Positions 45,630 through 56,169 of a DNA stretch of 64,000 nucleotides are shown here, in pieces. Within the stretch, counting starts at the first letter, position 1, and each line of letters begins with the position of its first letter. The stretch comes from Calvatia gigantea (lineage: Eukaryota; Basidiomycota; Agaricomycetes; Agaricales; Lycoperdaceae). The notes beneath the pieces are model-generated. The model made no database searches and had not been told where the DNA came from. It saw only the letters and a list, made by a program, of their open reading frames with translations. A program made the translations under genes and the position numbers. The stretch lies in NCBI GenBank assembly GCA_025093985.1, contig JACAAK010000002.1, forward strand, positions 248,001 to 312,000. Direction: 5' to 3'.

Positions 45630-48215
45630 TCAACTTGCCGATTCCTTCAGGTGAATAAAGTGAAACCAATCCCCGGAATATGTAATTGAAGAGATGGCGT
45701 TCCAATTGATTTCAATAGAACCCAAATTAGCCAACGAAAAAAATCCTCTTCGCACGAGTTCACGCAAGGTGTGTTTCTACGTTTCGAGATGAGCGCGGAG
45801 GGATTTAACAAGCTAGAAACATACCTCTGGTTTGTACTCGTCTGAAAGCCACGGCACGTCAAGCAAGAGTCCAAGAAGGTCCCAAGCATTGTGCACAAGC
45901 TTGGCGGCACTCAAATCTTTCAGAAACAGTTGCAATTGCGCGTTGGGGAGGAGCCACTCGATGTCGTAGAATGATATATGAACACCATCTTGCGAAATAT
46001 TGCCAAGGAAGACCTCGTGTAGGCAATGTGTTATGAAGTGCCCGGGTATATCTTCACTCTCTTCACTGGGCCAGGGCGGCGGCAGAGCAGGTTCTGCAGG
46101 GAATATTCGTATTTACAACACAAAATGAGGGTCAAACTTACTGGAAGAGAATTGTACCTGTGTGGCATGGAAAAGGCTTTGAAATAAGTATGTCTCGACA
46201 AGTTTTCTATCGATGAAGTATTTGCCCGACCGAAATGAGTCCTCCAGGAAGTCCCGGAAGGAAGCATGGTAGAAACAAGGGTGAGACCGACCAATGTCCC
46301 TATTGTTAGGGAAATGCAAAACGGAATGGAGATAGCGTAAAGCTGTGATGGCGGTATCCCTCGCGATACCAAGGATATTGCAAAGTTGACGGAAGTCACA
46401 ATCCAAGAAAGCATTGCACGTTTCAAAGAGAATAAAACTCCCGACGAGCTGTTTTGTAACTTGAAGCATGCTTGGTGGCACTTTGGAAAGAATGGTGGTA
46501 TAGATTGCATCAAGGGCGGCGAGGGGGTTTTCTTGGTTCCCAGCCAGCGACGTTCGAGAGATAGTGGATAACACAGATTCCAATTGCCCAATTGGATTGC
46601 CAACCCCAGGATCGTCAATGAAGCGAGTGATGACTTCAGCGAAAATGAAGAGACCCAACGACGCCTTTGCGATCTTCAGGAATTGCTTATTGTTGGGCCA
46701 GGGCGTACGATGGATATGATCTGGGTAATTTTGGCGGATTGTCCTGAACCGGTTGTGAAGGAAATTCTCGACATCCCGGCAGGCCTCCTCAGAATCAACT
46801 TCAATATCTTGCCCCCAGCAACTGGAGACGACATTATCCTCCAAAAAAACAGCCTTTAAATGAGTTTCTGGTCGACTCGCAATAATCCAAATAAGTGGCA
46901 CCGCAGGATATCGTAGGGAAAAGTCGCTGATCAAACGCACAATGTCGCACTGGACGCGATCACTGTGATGCCTGCCATTCGGATTTCCCCCACATTCGTC
47001 CAAACCGTCAAGAATGACAACCCAAGCCTCTGAGCTCCCCCGGATCCGCTGTCTAGCAAACGGTTCAATAACGAGAGTGCGGAACTGCTCGCTAATCGCC
47101 TTGTTCAGCGACTGTGGGTTCATGAGCATGAGTTGGGTGATGTAGGTTTTGTACGAGGAATCCCGCACTGCGAACTGGTACGCGAGGGTGGGGAGAACCT
47201 GCAAGGGATTGGTACGGCCATCTGGCCTTGAAAAGAACAGGCTAGCTCCCAGATGTCTAGCCTCAGACAAGCTCTCAGCAAGCGTTTGCATGATGGCGGA
47301 TTTGCCGACGCCTGTGGTGCCATGGAGCCAGAGTAATTTCTTCTCTTGCCAGCCAATCGCCAGCCAATCGCCGATTCCGCTGAGGATGGTCACTCGAGTT
47401 CCGGGATGACATCTGGGAGGAGGAGCACGTTGAAAAGAATCAAATTCGGCACCTGGCATGGTATATTTCTCGAGCCACCGCAATGCTGTTTGTTAGTGAG
47501 AGGCTCAGAATGAATGTCACTTGGGCAACGATCAACGCTCACCTTCCTCGGAACGATCACCTTTGACAATAATCTGGTTGCCTTCGACCATGTTCAAATG
47601 TCTGATCACCAAATCATGGGCATTCTGAAATGGAGCGCTAGAAACCAGCCTCGGCGTATGGTCTGTTAAAAAGTTCAGTTCCAGTAAACAAATATGGACA
47701 GTGATCACCTACTCCTCGTTACCTCCAGACCCTGGGTGCCAGAAGCGCTGGTGGAAGACCTTGACCTCGGTGGATCACGTATTCTAGAACCTGCGGCCGA
47801 TTCGTTAAGCCGCCCAAATACATGCGTAGAACCATGTGCAATTGGATCCGGAGGGGCTTGAGTCCTATCTTCTCAGGTATCCGACTACGTGATTGGCAGA
47901 CATAAACAATAATGGTTACAGCGTACCTATCGATCGACCGGGTGACTCTTTTTTCCCGTGGATGCGACTTGAAGGGCTGTCGTCCGTGACGTATTCGTCG
48001 TTGCCCCTAACCTGTTCGACATTATTACAACGGGTAATTCATTGGACGTAATCAACACATACCGAAGATCGGCGCGTCGTGCTCGCGGGCAATCCAGTTT
48101 TGGGACCTGCAGTGGGATTCGAAACAGGAGTGCGGCTACTCTTGGTCTCCGATAGCATACTAATACGCTGCGTTGGGTAGGCCAGGGTTTGAGGCATGTC
48201 AATCCTTTGCGACAT
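45630..48215 (-). CDS. NACHT-domain NTPase (STAND, NLR-like), 680 aa
   Basis: Seven exons (48215-48063, 48011-47927, 47790-47713, 47662-47543, 47485-46142, 46093-45825, 45776-45630) join exactly in frame to 680 codons. Residues 1-85 are Ser/Thr/Arg-rich. QNAHDLVIRHLNMVEGNQII precedes the NACHT module, as in many Agaricomycete NLR-like proteins. Walker A GTTGVGKSA is at about residue 149, Walker B VVILDGLDE near 255, and a WIIASRPE sensor-like segment near 300. HPCFYHASFRDFLED, the usual post-NACHT motif, follows near 520. The C-terminus is only about 100 residues (HFITHCLHEVFLG, then ENWNAISSITYSGDW-like end) with no ankyrin, WD or TPR repeats. A role in nonself or stress signalling is inferred from the family only. 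Confidence 0.85.
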
Positions 48216-48928
48216 TAACAATCCCGTGGATCCTGTGAAGCATACAAGATAATCACCGACTCCTGATCATTTCTGGGTCTTGGCCGCCGGATACGCGAGC
48301 AGAGGTTCTTGACCCCGACGAAGTGTGCGCGACAGTATTTGTGGTTCGACTGTTAGGCTGTCCAGCTAACCTGGTGGAAATGCGCGTTAATGGGGTCATA
48401 GGAGCCCGGAAGGTGTCCCCTAGGGTACGCGATTACTATTTTTGACAGAGGACTCTAGTGGCGACGACTCACCCCCCAAACCATCCGACCTTTCTTCCCC
48501 GAGGCGTTCGCCGCTGTCATTAACCTGCGCAGTGTCAATCACAAGAGGCAGCTATTTGGACGTAGTAACACAGACCGAGGACTGGGGAGACCTGCGAGCG
48601 GGCAACGAGGTATCATCAGTTGCATGAGAGTTCGAAGCAGATGGACGGCCCCTCCCAGCCTTTGGGTGCATGATGTTGCGACGGACAGGGCAGATGCGGT
48701 GGAACACCCCCCCCACAGTATAAACAGCTTGTCAGTCCTGCGCGGTCCTTGCTGCGTGCACGTGTGCATAGCCGACGAGCGTTTAAAATGGTTCTTTAGC
48801 CGGGAGTGTTTGTGAGGTCTGGGGGCGCCTCGATAAAGCTGCCGGCCTATTTGGCTGCCGGCTGTGCTAGCGTGCAACGAGATACCATAAGATGAGGGGT
48901 ATGTATATCGGCGACACCGAAAGGATAT
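48216..48928. other. Upstream region of the NACHT gene, no other gene seen
   Basis: It holds short overlapping frames (112 codons minus, 63 plus) without motifs. It presumably contains the NACHT promoter nearest 48216; no TATA box stands out. Confidence 0.3.
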
Positions 48929-49366
48929 CTATCCTAACACCACCCATAATGCATAAGCTGCGGAGAGGGCAACGCAAGAGAGTAGGTGAACAAAATCTGA
49001 GAGCATTTGTAAATTTGAGCGGCGTTCAGGACAACTGAAGCGATTTAAGGTTGCCAGGACCTGCATGTTGTTGGAATCCGGGATTCCAGTATGTCCAATC
49101 CGCAAAATATCAAATACCTTTTTATAGGCCCCGATCTTTATCTCGCGATTACATAAAAAACCGTTGTAAATTACAATGTACCTTGCCTTTTTGCCTCCCT
49201 CGAATACACAGTATTTCGCGACATCGAGTCCCTTCAACATTTGTTGTATCGAAGAACCCTTGTTGGCCGATGTATCAATATAACAACCCTCATCCAAATT
49301 ATCGAGGGAGCTCCGAATCTCAGACCTCGACAGCAATATCCTACACCTGCCGAAGTCACACCCCAA
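48929..49366 (-). other. Minus-strand open frame without ATG, possible exon
   Basis: The 145-codon frame begins with TTG, and the first internal ATG gives MLKGLDVAKYCVFEGGKKAR. A GT-AG pair (about 49122-49066) would join KIGAYKK to VLATLNRFSCPERRSNLQ, ending in a hydrophobic LLSCVALSAAYALWVVLG helix. It could be the 3' part of a small tail-anchored protein or chance. I do not recognise it. Confidence 0.2.
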
Positions 49367-49383
49367 CCTAAGTACTTAACATT

Positions 49384-49450
49384 GGCCCGATGATGATTCC
49401 TTGTTAGGACTCCCACTGGGGAGGTCCCGGGTTCTATTCCTGGTCAGGCC
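49384..49450 (+). other. tRNA-like sequence (tRNA relic or SINE head)
   Basis: The ends 'ggcccga' and 'tcaggcc' pair in six of seven positions. A T-arm 'ccggg TTCTATT cctgg' with a B-box-like GGTTCTATTCC is clear. The D-arm and anticodon arm are poor, and the total of 67 bases is short. It is more likely a decayed tRNA or the head of a tRNA-derived element than a working tRNA. Confidence 0.3.
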
Positions 49451-50414
49451 TGTCAGGCTCGCCCTCCAAAACCGTGTCTTTTTCCGAGCCACAGAGGGTC
49501 ACATACGCTCACAACGAACGAACGATAAGTATGTTATAATTATCAAGTCATCGAGATTTGTTGATGGATTTACTTATATTACTAGTCGAAGGGACAATGG
49601 AAATGGCTAATGGGACGTGGAAATTACGGACGTGGAGACTGGGAACATCACCCAAGTTCGCCATTTTTCGTACGTGCAAAAGAAAGCTGGGTCATAATGA
49701 AATTGGGAAAAATCCACATTCCCGAGCTAAAAGGGGGCGAATCGCTTATCTTCTAATTACATCGTAATATTTCCTACCTGTATTCGATTCACGGCCGATG
49801 CACCTTGCCACTTTCGCCCCTATCTTCGGAGACGGCCGACTGAGGTTTAGTCAATGTGTCTCGATCCACACAGAGAGACAAAACGATAAATCGTGGCTGT
49901 ACAAGTCACGCCGTCAGTCGGCCCTACTCAGTGAGTGTGGTCCTCGTGGGTACGAGGCCTGGGAGGACGCCCCCACCCATGCTCAGACTGAGCCCCTTCG
50001 CAAGGGCGAAATCCGCTAAGTCCCCCCACCTTTGCTAAAATTGGATAATGTACATCAGAGTAGTGAGGCCCTTTCTGACTTGAAAACGACCCCGAATAAC
50101 ATTATTGGATCGAAGCCTGTCCTCAAGTTCAAAATCGTTGGGCTAGATGCGATATCTGCGGCAAGGTGCTCACAGCTAAATGTGCCCCCTGTCACCTCCA
50201 GTACTCCGGTGCTGTGCCAATTCATGAGCTATTCGTGAGTCAAGATGAACTATTCATGAATCCATGGATTTGGTCACCCTCCTGTGAACATAGTCACCAG
50301 AGAAATAGCAGAGATCAAAGATTACCTAATGTATTGTCTACGCAACAGAATCTGCTCCGTCGTCTCATCGAGAGGAATATTTTCCTTGCCATCGGCCCTT
50401 TCATCAGTCTCCCG
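49451..50414. other. No supported gene
   Basis: Only short frames are seen. Sequence composition is still CpG-containing here, in contrast to the transposon region that starts beyond about 50.7 kb. Confidence 0.3.
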
Positions 50415-50708
50415 CTACATGCGTGAGTCTAAGCATGCTGAGCAATATGCCTCTACTATGCCCTTGTCATAAGTGTCACTTTTCTTGTCATACTCATTTG
50501 GGTGCCTCGGGAAACACACCCACCACCAGCCATGCTCACCAGGACTAGGCACGCCTTTAGGCATAGCAAGCGAATTAGATTTTGGTGGTCGTGATTTGAG
50601 AGGCACTGCACAGGTGACGTGTTGATAGCGTCTAATTGTCGTGGTATCATTGATAGTGTTGTTGGCAGATGTCTGCCATTCTGCTCTGCCAGGTTGCAGA
50701 TATGGCAA
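50415..50708 (-). pseudogene. Transposase-like N-terminal fragment (possible BED/hAT type)
   Basis: The frame contains GWWWVCFPRHPNEYDKK and EAYCSACLDSR, a C-x-x-C style zinc-binding segment of the kind found at the N-terminus of repeated Agaricomycete proteins linked to hAT elements. A TAG follows directly after the segment in frame, then KENIPL-like residues, so it is broken. Multiple 'ggcagat' words lie just upstream (50650-50750). The family call is tentative. Confidence 0.3.
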
Positions 50709-50819
50709 CTGCCGGCAGATGGCAGATGGTCATGGGCAGAACCTGGCAGATTAATGGTTCAGGGTTGCTTGTGATATGATCAAAGCTTGTAGATAAGATA
50801 CACAAAAAAGCGCAGTTTT

Positions 50820-51418
50820 ACTTATTTTCTTCCTCAACAATGGTGAGCATAGGAAGACAGCACCCACACATCCTTACACAGAATTTTACATGTATCGAAC
50901 ATGTCAATAACAAGTCCAACTGATATTTCTGGCAATGCAATCACTGTGATGAGAATTCCACTAGTGGAATGACTATCGAGAATTGTGATAACCACCCAAT
51001 CAAATATCTCACATGTGTCAATGAATGCCCTAATGCCCCAGCTCATGTATGGAAGGAGGCTTTGGTCTTCCTTGCTGGAAAGAAGGACCCTGCTGGTAGT
51101 GTTATATTTGAACCTGAGAGGAAACTGAGCACCCCAAATTCCGGACTGTCCACAGCAGCTACCAGGCACCAAATGAAGAAAAGAAAGTCAAAAGGGAGTT
51201 TACTAGGCTATTTAGATTTGGCAATGATGCCAGCTCAACAAGAAAGAGCTAATAAAAAACTCTTCAGGTAGGTGAAAGTTATTAGTAACTTTTGTCACTA
51301 TATACATTGATAGTTAATCTACAGATTCATTATTCATGCAAATATTCCATTCTCTACCTCTGAAAACCCATATTTCCTTCTTTTTACTGATGAACTTCAG
51401 CCTTCCTATTCACTGGCT
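50820..51418 (+). pseudogene. hAT-like transposase N-terminal fragment
   Basis: The plus strand encodes FWQCNHCDENS followed by NHPIKYLTCVNECPNAPAHV, a BED-like zinc finger pattern. Then come MKKRKSKGSLLGYLD and, after a GT-AG intron (51270-51325), RFIIHANIPF and LFTDELQPSYSL, typical of the region before the hAT catalytic core. A TGA near 50920 interrupts the frame and the remainder is cut off by the inverted repeat at 51419. DNA transposases of this family cut and paste short terminal inverted repeat elements. The fragment is dead. Confidence 0.55.
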
Positions 51419-52041
51419 GTTATATGTGTTACCCTACTTCACAACCAGGCCTAGATCATCTCCACTCAGAGAGAGGTTCAATACTATAGCCTAGGAGTAT
51501 TTGGCAAGTCTCAATGACTTCTGTGCAGACTTCAGATTGCTCCCTTGAGTAGAAGCTCACACTTGTCTGAGAAGTCTGAGTTAAGTGCTACTGCAGTCCC
51601 CAAGGTTGTTAATCTTGTAGCAGATAAGTGAAGATAGGAAAGCTTGTTATTAGAATAACCTAAGGTAATACAAGTGTACTACTTAAGGTTTATATACTAG
51701 CTATGCATAAGAGATGAGTAATTACATAGTAAGAGGGTATGAGTTAGTGGGAGACTACTATGGGTTAATTGGTAATCTAAGAAGTCATAGGGAATAAGTA
51801 ATGAATAGAGAAGTGAAATGATACAAGTCACAGGAAGGGGAAGACAAGTAGATGGAAGTTTGCTAGTGGGAATACAAGGTATAAACAGAAACATGACTCA
51901 GAATGAGTCATAAGAAGGTGAACTAGAAGTACATGTGATAAATAAATAAAGATTGGACCAGGGTATATGGGAGAAAGGTCTAAGTAGAAGGTTAATATGT
52001 TTGTGGAGGAGTAAGGTTAGTCCAAGGTTAAGTTCATAACA
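51419..52041 (-). repeat. Left arm of a 1.3 kb inverted repeat (LTR-like)
   Basis: Read on the minus strand it begins TGTTATGAAC and ends TATAACA, so it has TG...CA termini, and it contains 'agtatataaacctt' and an AATAAA-type signal, as LTRs do. Nearly the whole arm pairs with 52082-52717. It directly interrupts the hAT-like fragment. No open reading frame of note. Confidence 0.75.
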
Positions 52042-52081
52042 CAGTCTCTTGTAATATATCTAAGGATTCCCCCACAGTTAC

Positions 52082-52717
52082 TGTTATGAACTCAACTGCA
52101 GACTAACTTTACTCCCCTTTAAAACATATCAACCTTCTACTTTTAGACCTTTCTATTTTCCCTTCTGTATACCCCTGTCCATTCTTTATTTATTCAACAC
52201 ATGTACTTTTACCTCCACTTCTTATGACTCATTCTGAGTCATGTTCCTGTTTCACCTTCTCCATTCCCATCATTGGACTTCTATCTACTTGTCTCTATCC
52301 CCTTGTGACTTGTACTGCTTCTTTCCTTCTATTTCTTACTTGTTCCCTATGACTCCATAGATTACCAATTAACCTGTAGTAGTCTCCCATTAACTCATAT
52401 CTTCTTACTATGTAATTACTTGTCTCCTATGTGTAGCTAGTATATAAACCTTAAGTAGTACACTTGTATTACCTTAGGTTATTCTAGTAACAAGCTTCCC
52501 TATCTTCACTTATCTGCTACAAGGTTAACAACCTTGGGGACTACAGTGACATTTAACTCAGACTTCTCAAACAAGCATGAGCTTCTACTTAAGGGAGCGA
52601 TCTGAAGTCTGCATAGAAGTCATTGAGACTTGTCATATACTCCTAGGCTATAGCATTGAACCTCTCTCTGAGTGGAGACAATTTGGGCCTGGTTGTGAAG
52701 TAAGGTAATATATATAA
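52082..52717 (+). repeat. Right arm of a 1.3 kb inverted repeat (LTR-like)
   Basis: It begins TGTTATGAAC and is the inverted partner of 51419-52041, separated by a 40 bp loop (52042-52081). It contains 'gtatataaacctt' near 52440. By eye, similarity is roughly 85-90 per cent with small gaps (not computed). The arms may be two solo LTRs of one family in head-to-head orientation, or a foldback element. Confidence 0.75.
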
Positions 52718-53393
52718 TAGTAGTTGGAAATGATCAAGCATGTGGGTGTATGCATGATTGGTCATTAGCTGACTTCATGATGAATATCATTGATCATCAA
52801 TACACTTTGGCATTGCCAAAGCATATGAGAGGGAGTGAGAAACCATATGTTTTTCCTCCAAATCTCACTCCCCAATTAAATCAACCCCCATCCACTCCTG
52901 GATAATGGTGGAAAGGTATTCTTTCTATAAAAAGAGACGAAAGCCCCACTTCCCCAAAAGTTACACCTCTTCCACCAATGGATCTGTCATTCTAAGCAGA
53001 GGTATATATATAACTTTACTTCCCTCACACACCAAGTAAAGATCCCAAAATTCCAGGGAGAGGGCTAAAAACAAAGTTGGGGAAGGTCTTCTAAACTCTG
53101 GTTCTAGTTTTGTTTAATTATAGGTATGGGGATGGTTCTTAAGTGGAATAAGAAAGTGAGGTTGCTGATGTCAGGTTAATCAGATGTGCTATGGGTGTAT
53201 GTATATAGTGGGAGTGGTTATGTTTATTGTTCAACATTCAACATTCAGTGTTCAGCATTGATGAGAAACTGTTAAATCATTGTTGAAAAGCATTTAAATT
53301 TCATTTGGTTCATTCATATATATATATATCTAAAATCCAACTCTGGGTTATACAAAAAAAAGCAACACTATGCAAGTATGTTATAACCAACTT
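52718..53393. other. AT-rich, CpG-poor stretch without gene
   Basis: No coding frame. Short repeats occur: 'gttcaacattcaacattcagtgttcagcatt' type words around 53230-53260 and a (TA)n run at 53314-53328. It is probably degenerate transposon sequence. Confidence 0.4.
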
Positions 53394-53404
53394 TGTTACG
53401 ACCT

Positions 53405-53712
53405 TGTTACGACCTTAATCTGAGTAAACCTCAGGTTGCAACTTAGGCTAAGACTTGAGGGCAAGTAAGGGAAAGAGAACAAGAGATGATTAAGCATACC
53501 GAATACAGGAGTATGTATGTATGCTTAAATACAATAGATATCCGGTTGAATGGATGGAGATGACTATGTGAAATGTCCAATGACAATGGCGCGGTAGTTA
53601 CTGGGGTTAATACCCAGAGATTGCTGGACTAGAATAGGTGAAACAGGTACAAGACAGAGTAGAATGCAGACGAGCACAGGAGTGAGTAAGAATAGGCAAA
53701 AGGTTCACAACA
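53405..53712 (-). repeat. LTR 1 (3' LTR of the composite Gypsy element)
   Basis: 308 bp. On the minus strand it runs TGTTGTGAAC...GTAACA. The sequence before it in element orientation (ACCAGGGAATAT) is a short purine-rich tract suitable as a polypurine tract. An 11 bp word 'tgttacgacct' is repeated in tandem at its left edge (53394 and 53405). Confidence 0.8.
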
Positions 53713-53749
53713 ATATTCCCTGGTTTGGCTTCATGCCTCAGGAAGCTTC

Positions 53750-54721
53750 GTCAAAGTTGCCATTGACTATGGCAGATGTGAGGGCTTTCTTGGTGGCTCC
53801 AATGAGGTACTTTCCATCGTTGGATCACACAAAGAAGACGGGCAAGTGGCTTCGACTGTCTTGACAGATAGGGACTGGGACACCATTGAATGGAAAGTCG
53901 GTTGTGGTGGAGTTGTCCCAATAGCTCTTGACTATTGATTTCCAGTAGTGTTGGTTCTTCTCTTGCCCTGGTAACACAGTGCAGAATCTTGTGGAAGGGA
54001 GAAAAACCAATACAAGTTGTGGCGGAGTGATTGTTTTTATGAAGCAGCAAAGGGAGTTGACTTCTTCCTTCATAGAGATGGTTGTTTCTTCATCCATGGG
54101 CGTGTCAGATCAGGTCAGTGGTGTGGGGTTGATCATAGTATGGAGCTCGGAGAGGGTGCTGTGGATCCTGTCAATGAGGGCATCAATTTCTGGATCTTTG
54201 GTGGTCTTATCATGTCTGAGTAGGTTCATGGCCACATTGGCAAGTTCTAGGAAGATATTGGTGATGTCAAGGTGTTTGAATACTTCTAATCCAAGGTTGA
54301 CGCAGTTGTGGAGGCTGTGGACGCAGTCTTGTTCGCTAGGTGTCAGCATGGATTGTTCTAGGGCTCAGAAGATGGTGGGGATGTGTTGATTGGTGGACGA
54401 GGATGCATTGGCAAACCCTGCATACATGTCAGCAAAAGTGATGCATATGGTGGTAAGGGCAATGTGTCTGTTGATGACTAGTCATTTATTTTGGGTGGTG
54501 ATGGTTTCTATTTTGTTGTTGGTGGCCTTGTCAACATCTTTTAGTAGGGATTCGAGGAGTCCCTGTGCTGGGGATGGCATGGTGGCTAGGTTGTAACAAG
54601 TGCCTTGGGGGGCAGGTGCTTGGCTGTTGCCTGGCTCTAGGAGGGGGATGGAGGAGATTGTAGTTGGATTGGGGTGGACGAGAGAGCGAATAGTGACATA
54701 GTTGGCTTGGGAGGAAGGCAT
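53750..54721 (-). pseudogene. Extra ORF downstream of integrase, broken copy
   Basis: It starts MPSSQANYVTIRSLVHPNP at 54721 and is traceable through GLEVFKHLDITNIFLELANV (about 54280) and MKEEVNSLCCFIKTITPPQL (about 54080) to FFVQS-like residues near 53840. Stops and frameshifts break it. A homologous copy lies at 62121-63095. It sits in the place that env occupies in some Gypsy elements, but no membrane segment or signal peptide is seen. I do not recognise a domain. The predicted product is mostly helical. Confidence 0.6.
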
Positions 54722-56164
54722 GTTTGGCTAGTTTCTTTGGTTTGGTGATGATTTTTTGCTTCTTCTACCCCTCTTTTTATGGGTATCCTCCAGATGCCTC
54801 TTTTGGTAGTCCACTATTGCATCTTGAGCATTTGTCAGGTTGGATTCCACTGTCCATGTATCTTCTTCATTGCTGTACCCCTTCCAGTGGACTAGGAATT
54901 GATAGCTCCTTCCATGTTTCCTTCATCCATGGATTTCCTCTACTTCGTATTCTTCTTCATTGTTGATGATGATTGGGTTGGGTGCTGATGGCTGTTTCTG
55001 GCTTGGGAACTCAGCCTTGTGGACTGGTGACAGGAGCTGTTCATTGAATACATCATGGATGGCCCATCCGTCTGGCAATGTTAGCCAGTATGCCGTTTCT
55101 CCTATCTTTTCCTTAATAAGGAAAGGGCCATACCATTTTTGGCCTAGCTTCTTTGATGCTTGATTGGTATGGATGTTTGTGTTTTCCAGCCACACTGCAT
55201 CATCTATTTGGTATGTTTTGGTATGGGTCTTGTTGCAGTCGTATTACTGTTTCATCTTTTCTTGGTATGTTCATAGTACTGATGAGGCGTCATCTTGGGC
55301 AGTCTGAAGTTCCTTTAGGAAACTCGTGGCTGCTGGATTGTTTGTCAGTGGTTTGTTTTTTCCTTTCCATGGGTTTCTTCTGTAATTTAGGAAGAATGGC
55401 GTTGCTTGAGTCCCTCCATGCTGTTTGTCATTATACTGAAATTCTGCAATGGGGAGCCATTCAGCCCAGTTGTCCTGGTTATAATTGCAGTATAGGCAGA
55501 TGTATGTTTCTACTTCTCTGTTGATGCGCTCTGTTTGACTGTCTGTTTGTGGATGGTATGCTGTTGATAGGTTGCACTCTATGCTAAGCCCCTTGAATAG
55601 TTCTTTGGTGAATTCTAATGTGAATTGGGGTCCTCGGTCGCTAAGTACTTTCCTTGGTAGTCTGTGTAGCTTCCATATTTCATTCCAATATATCTTTGTG
55701 ATATCCTTGGATGAAACATCCGTAGTAGTTGCTATAAGCCATATTATTTTTGTGAAGCAGTCCACAATGACCAGTATTGTATCTTTCCCTTTTGACTCCA
55801 GTAGTGGTCCAATCATATCAATGCTGATTTCTTCCCAAGATCCATTTGGGACTGGGAGGGGGTGTAGCGGTAATTTGAGTGGTGTTGTTCTTGTCTTATT
55901 CCTTTGACAGGCTTGGCATCTCTGGATATATTTTTTCATGTCCTTTCACATTGTTGGCCACCAATAATCACGGCTGATTAGTTCCATCATTCTGTGTTGG
56001 CCCGGGTGGCCTGTGTCTGGCATGTTGTGGTACTGTGTTAGGATTTCTTCTTGTAGCTTTAGGTCAGGTAGGACATATGTGCTATTTTGTCTGTAAATGA
56101 TTCCATGTTCATTAGTGAGCTTGGACTCTGGCTTTCTTAATTCAGTGAGGACTGCCTGTTTCAT
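54722..56164 (-). pseudogene. Gypsy integrase with C-terminal chromodomain
   Basis: The zinc-binding part is HNMPDTGHPGQHRM...CQACQRNK (56060-55900). The catalytic core shows SIDMIGPL (first Asp), VLSDRGPQF (second Asp) and QTERINRE (Glu), the D,D-35-E set, at 55830-55500. The C-terminal part has KLGQKWYGPFLIKEKIG (55150) and then a chromodomain YQFLVHWKGYSNEEDTWTVE near 54890, which in such elements guides insertion to heterochromatin. Stops at several places, for example after WWPTM and SSVL, make it non-functional. Confidence 0.85.
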
Positions 56165-56169
56165 GCTGG

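Noticed and set aside
53316..53328. Possible regulatory TATA box in a (TA)n run
   Set aside because: It is a simple microsatellite with no gene downstream.
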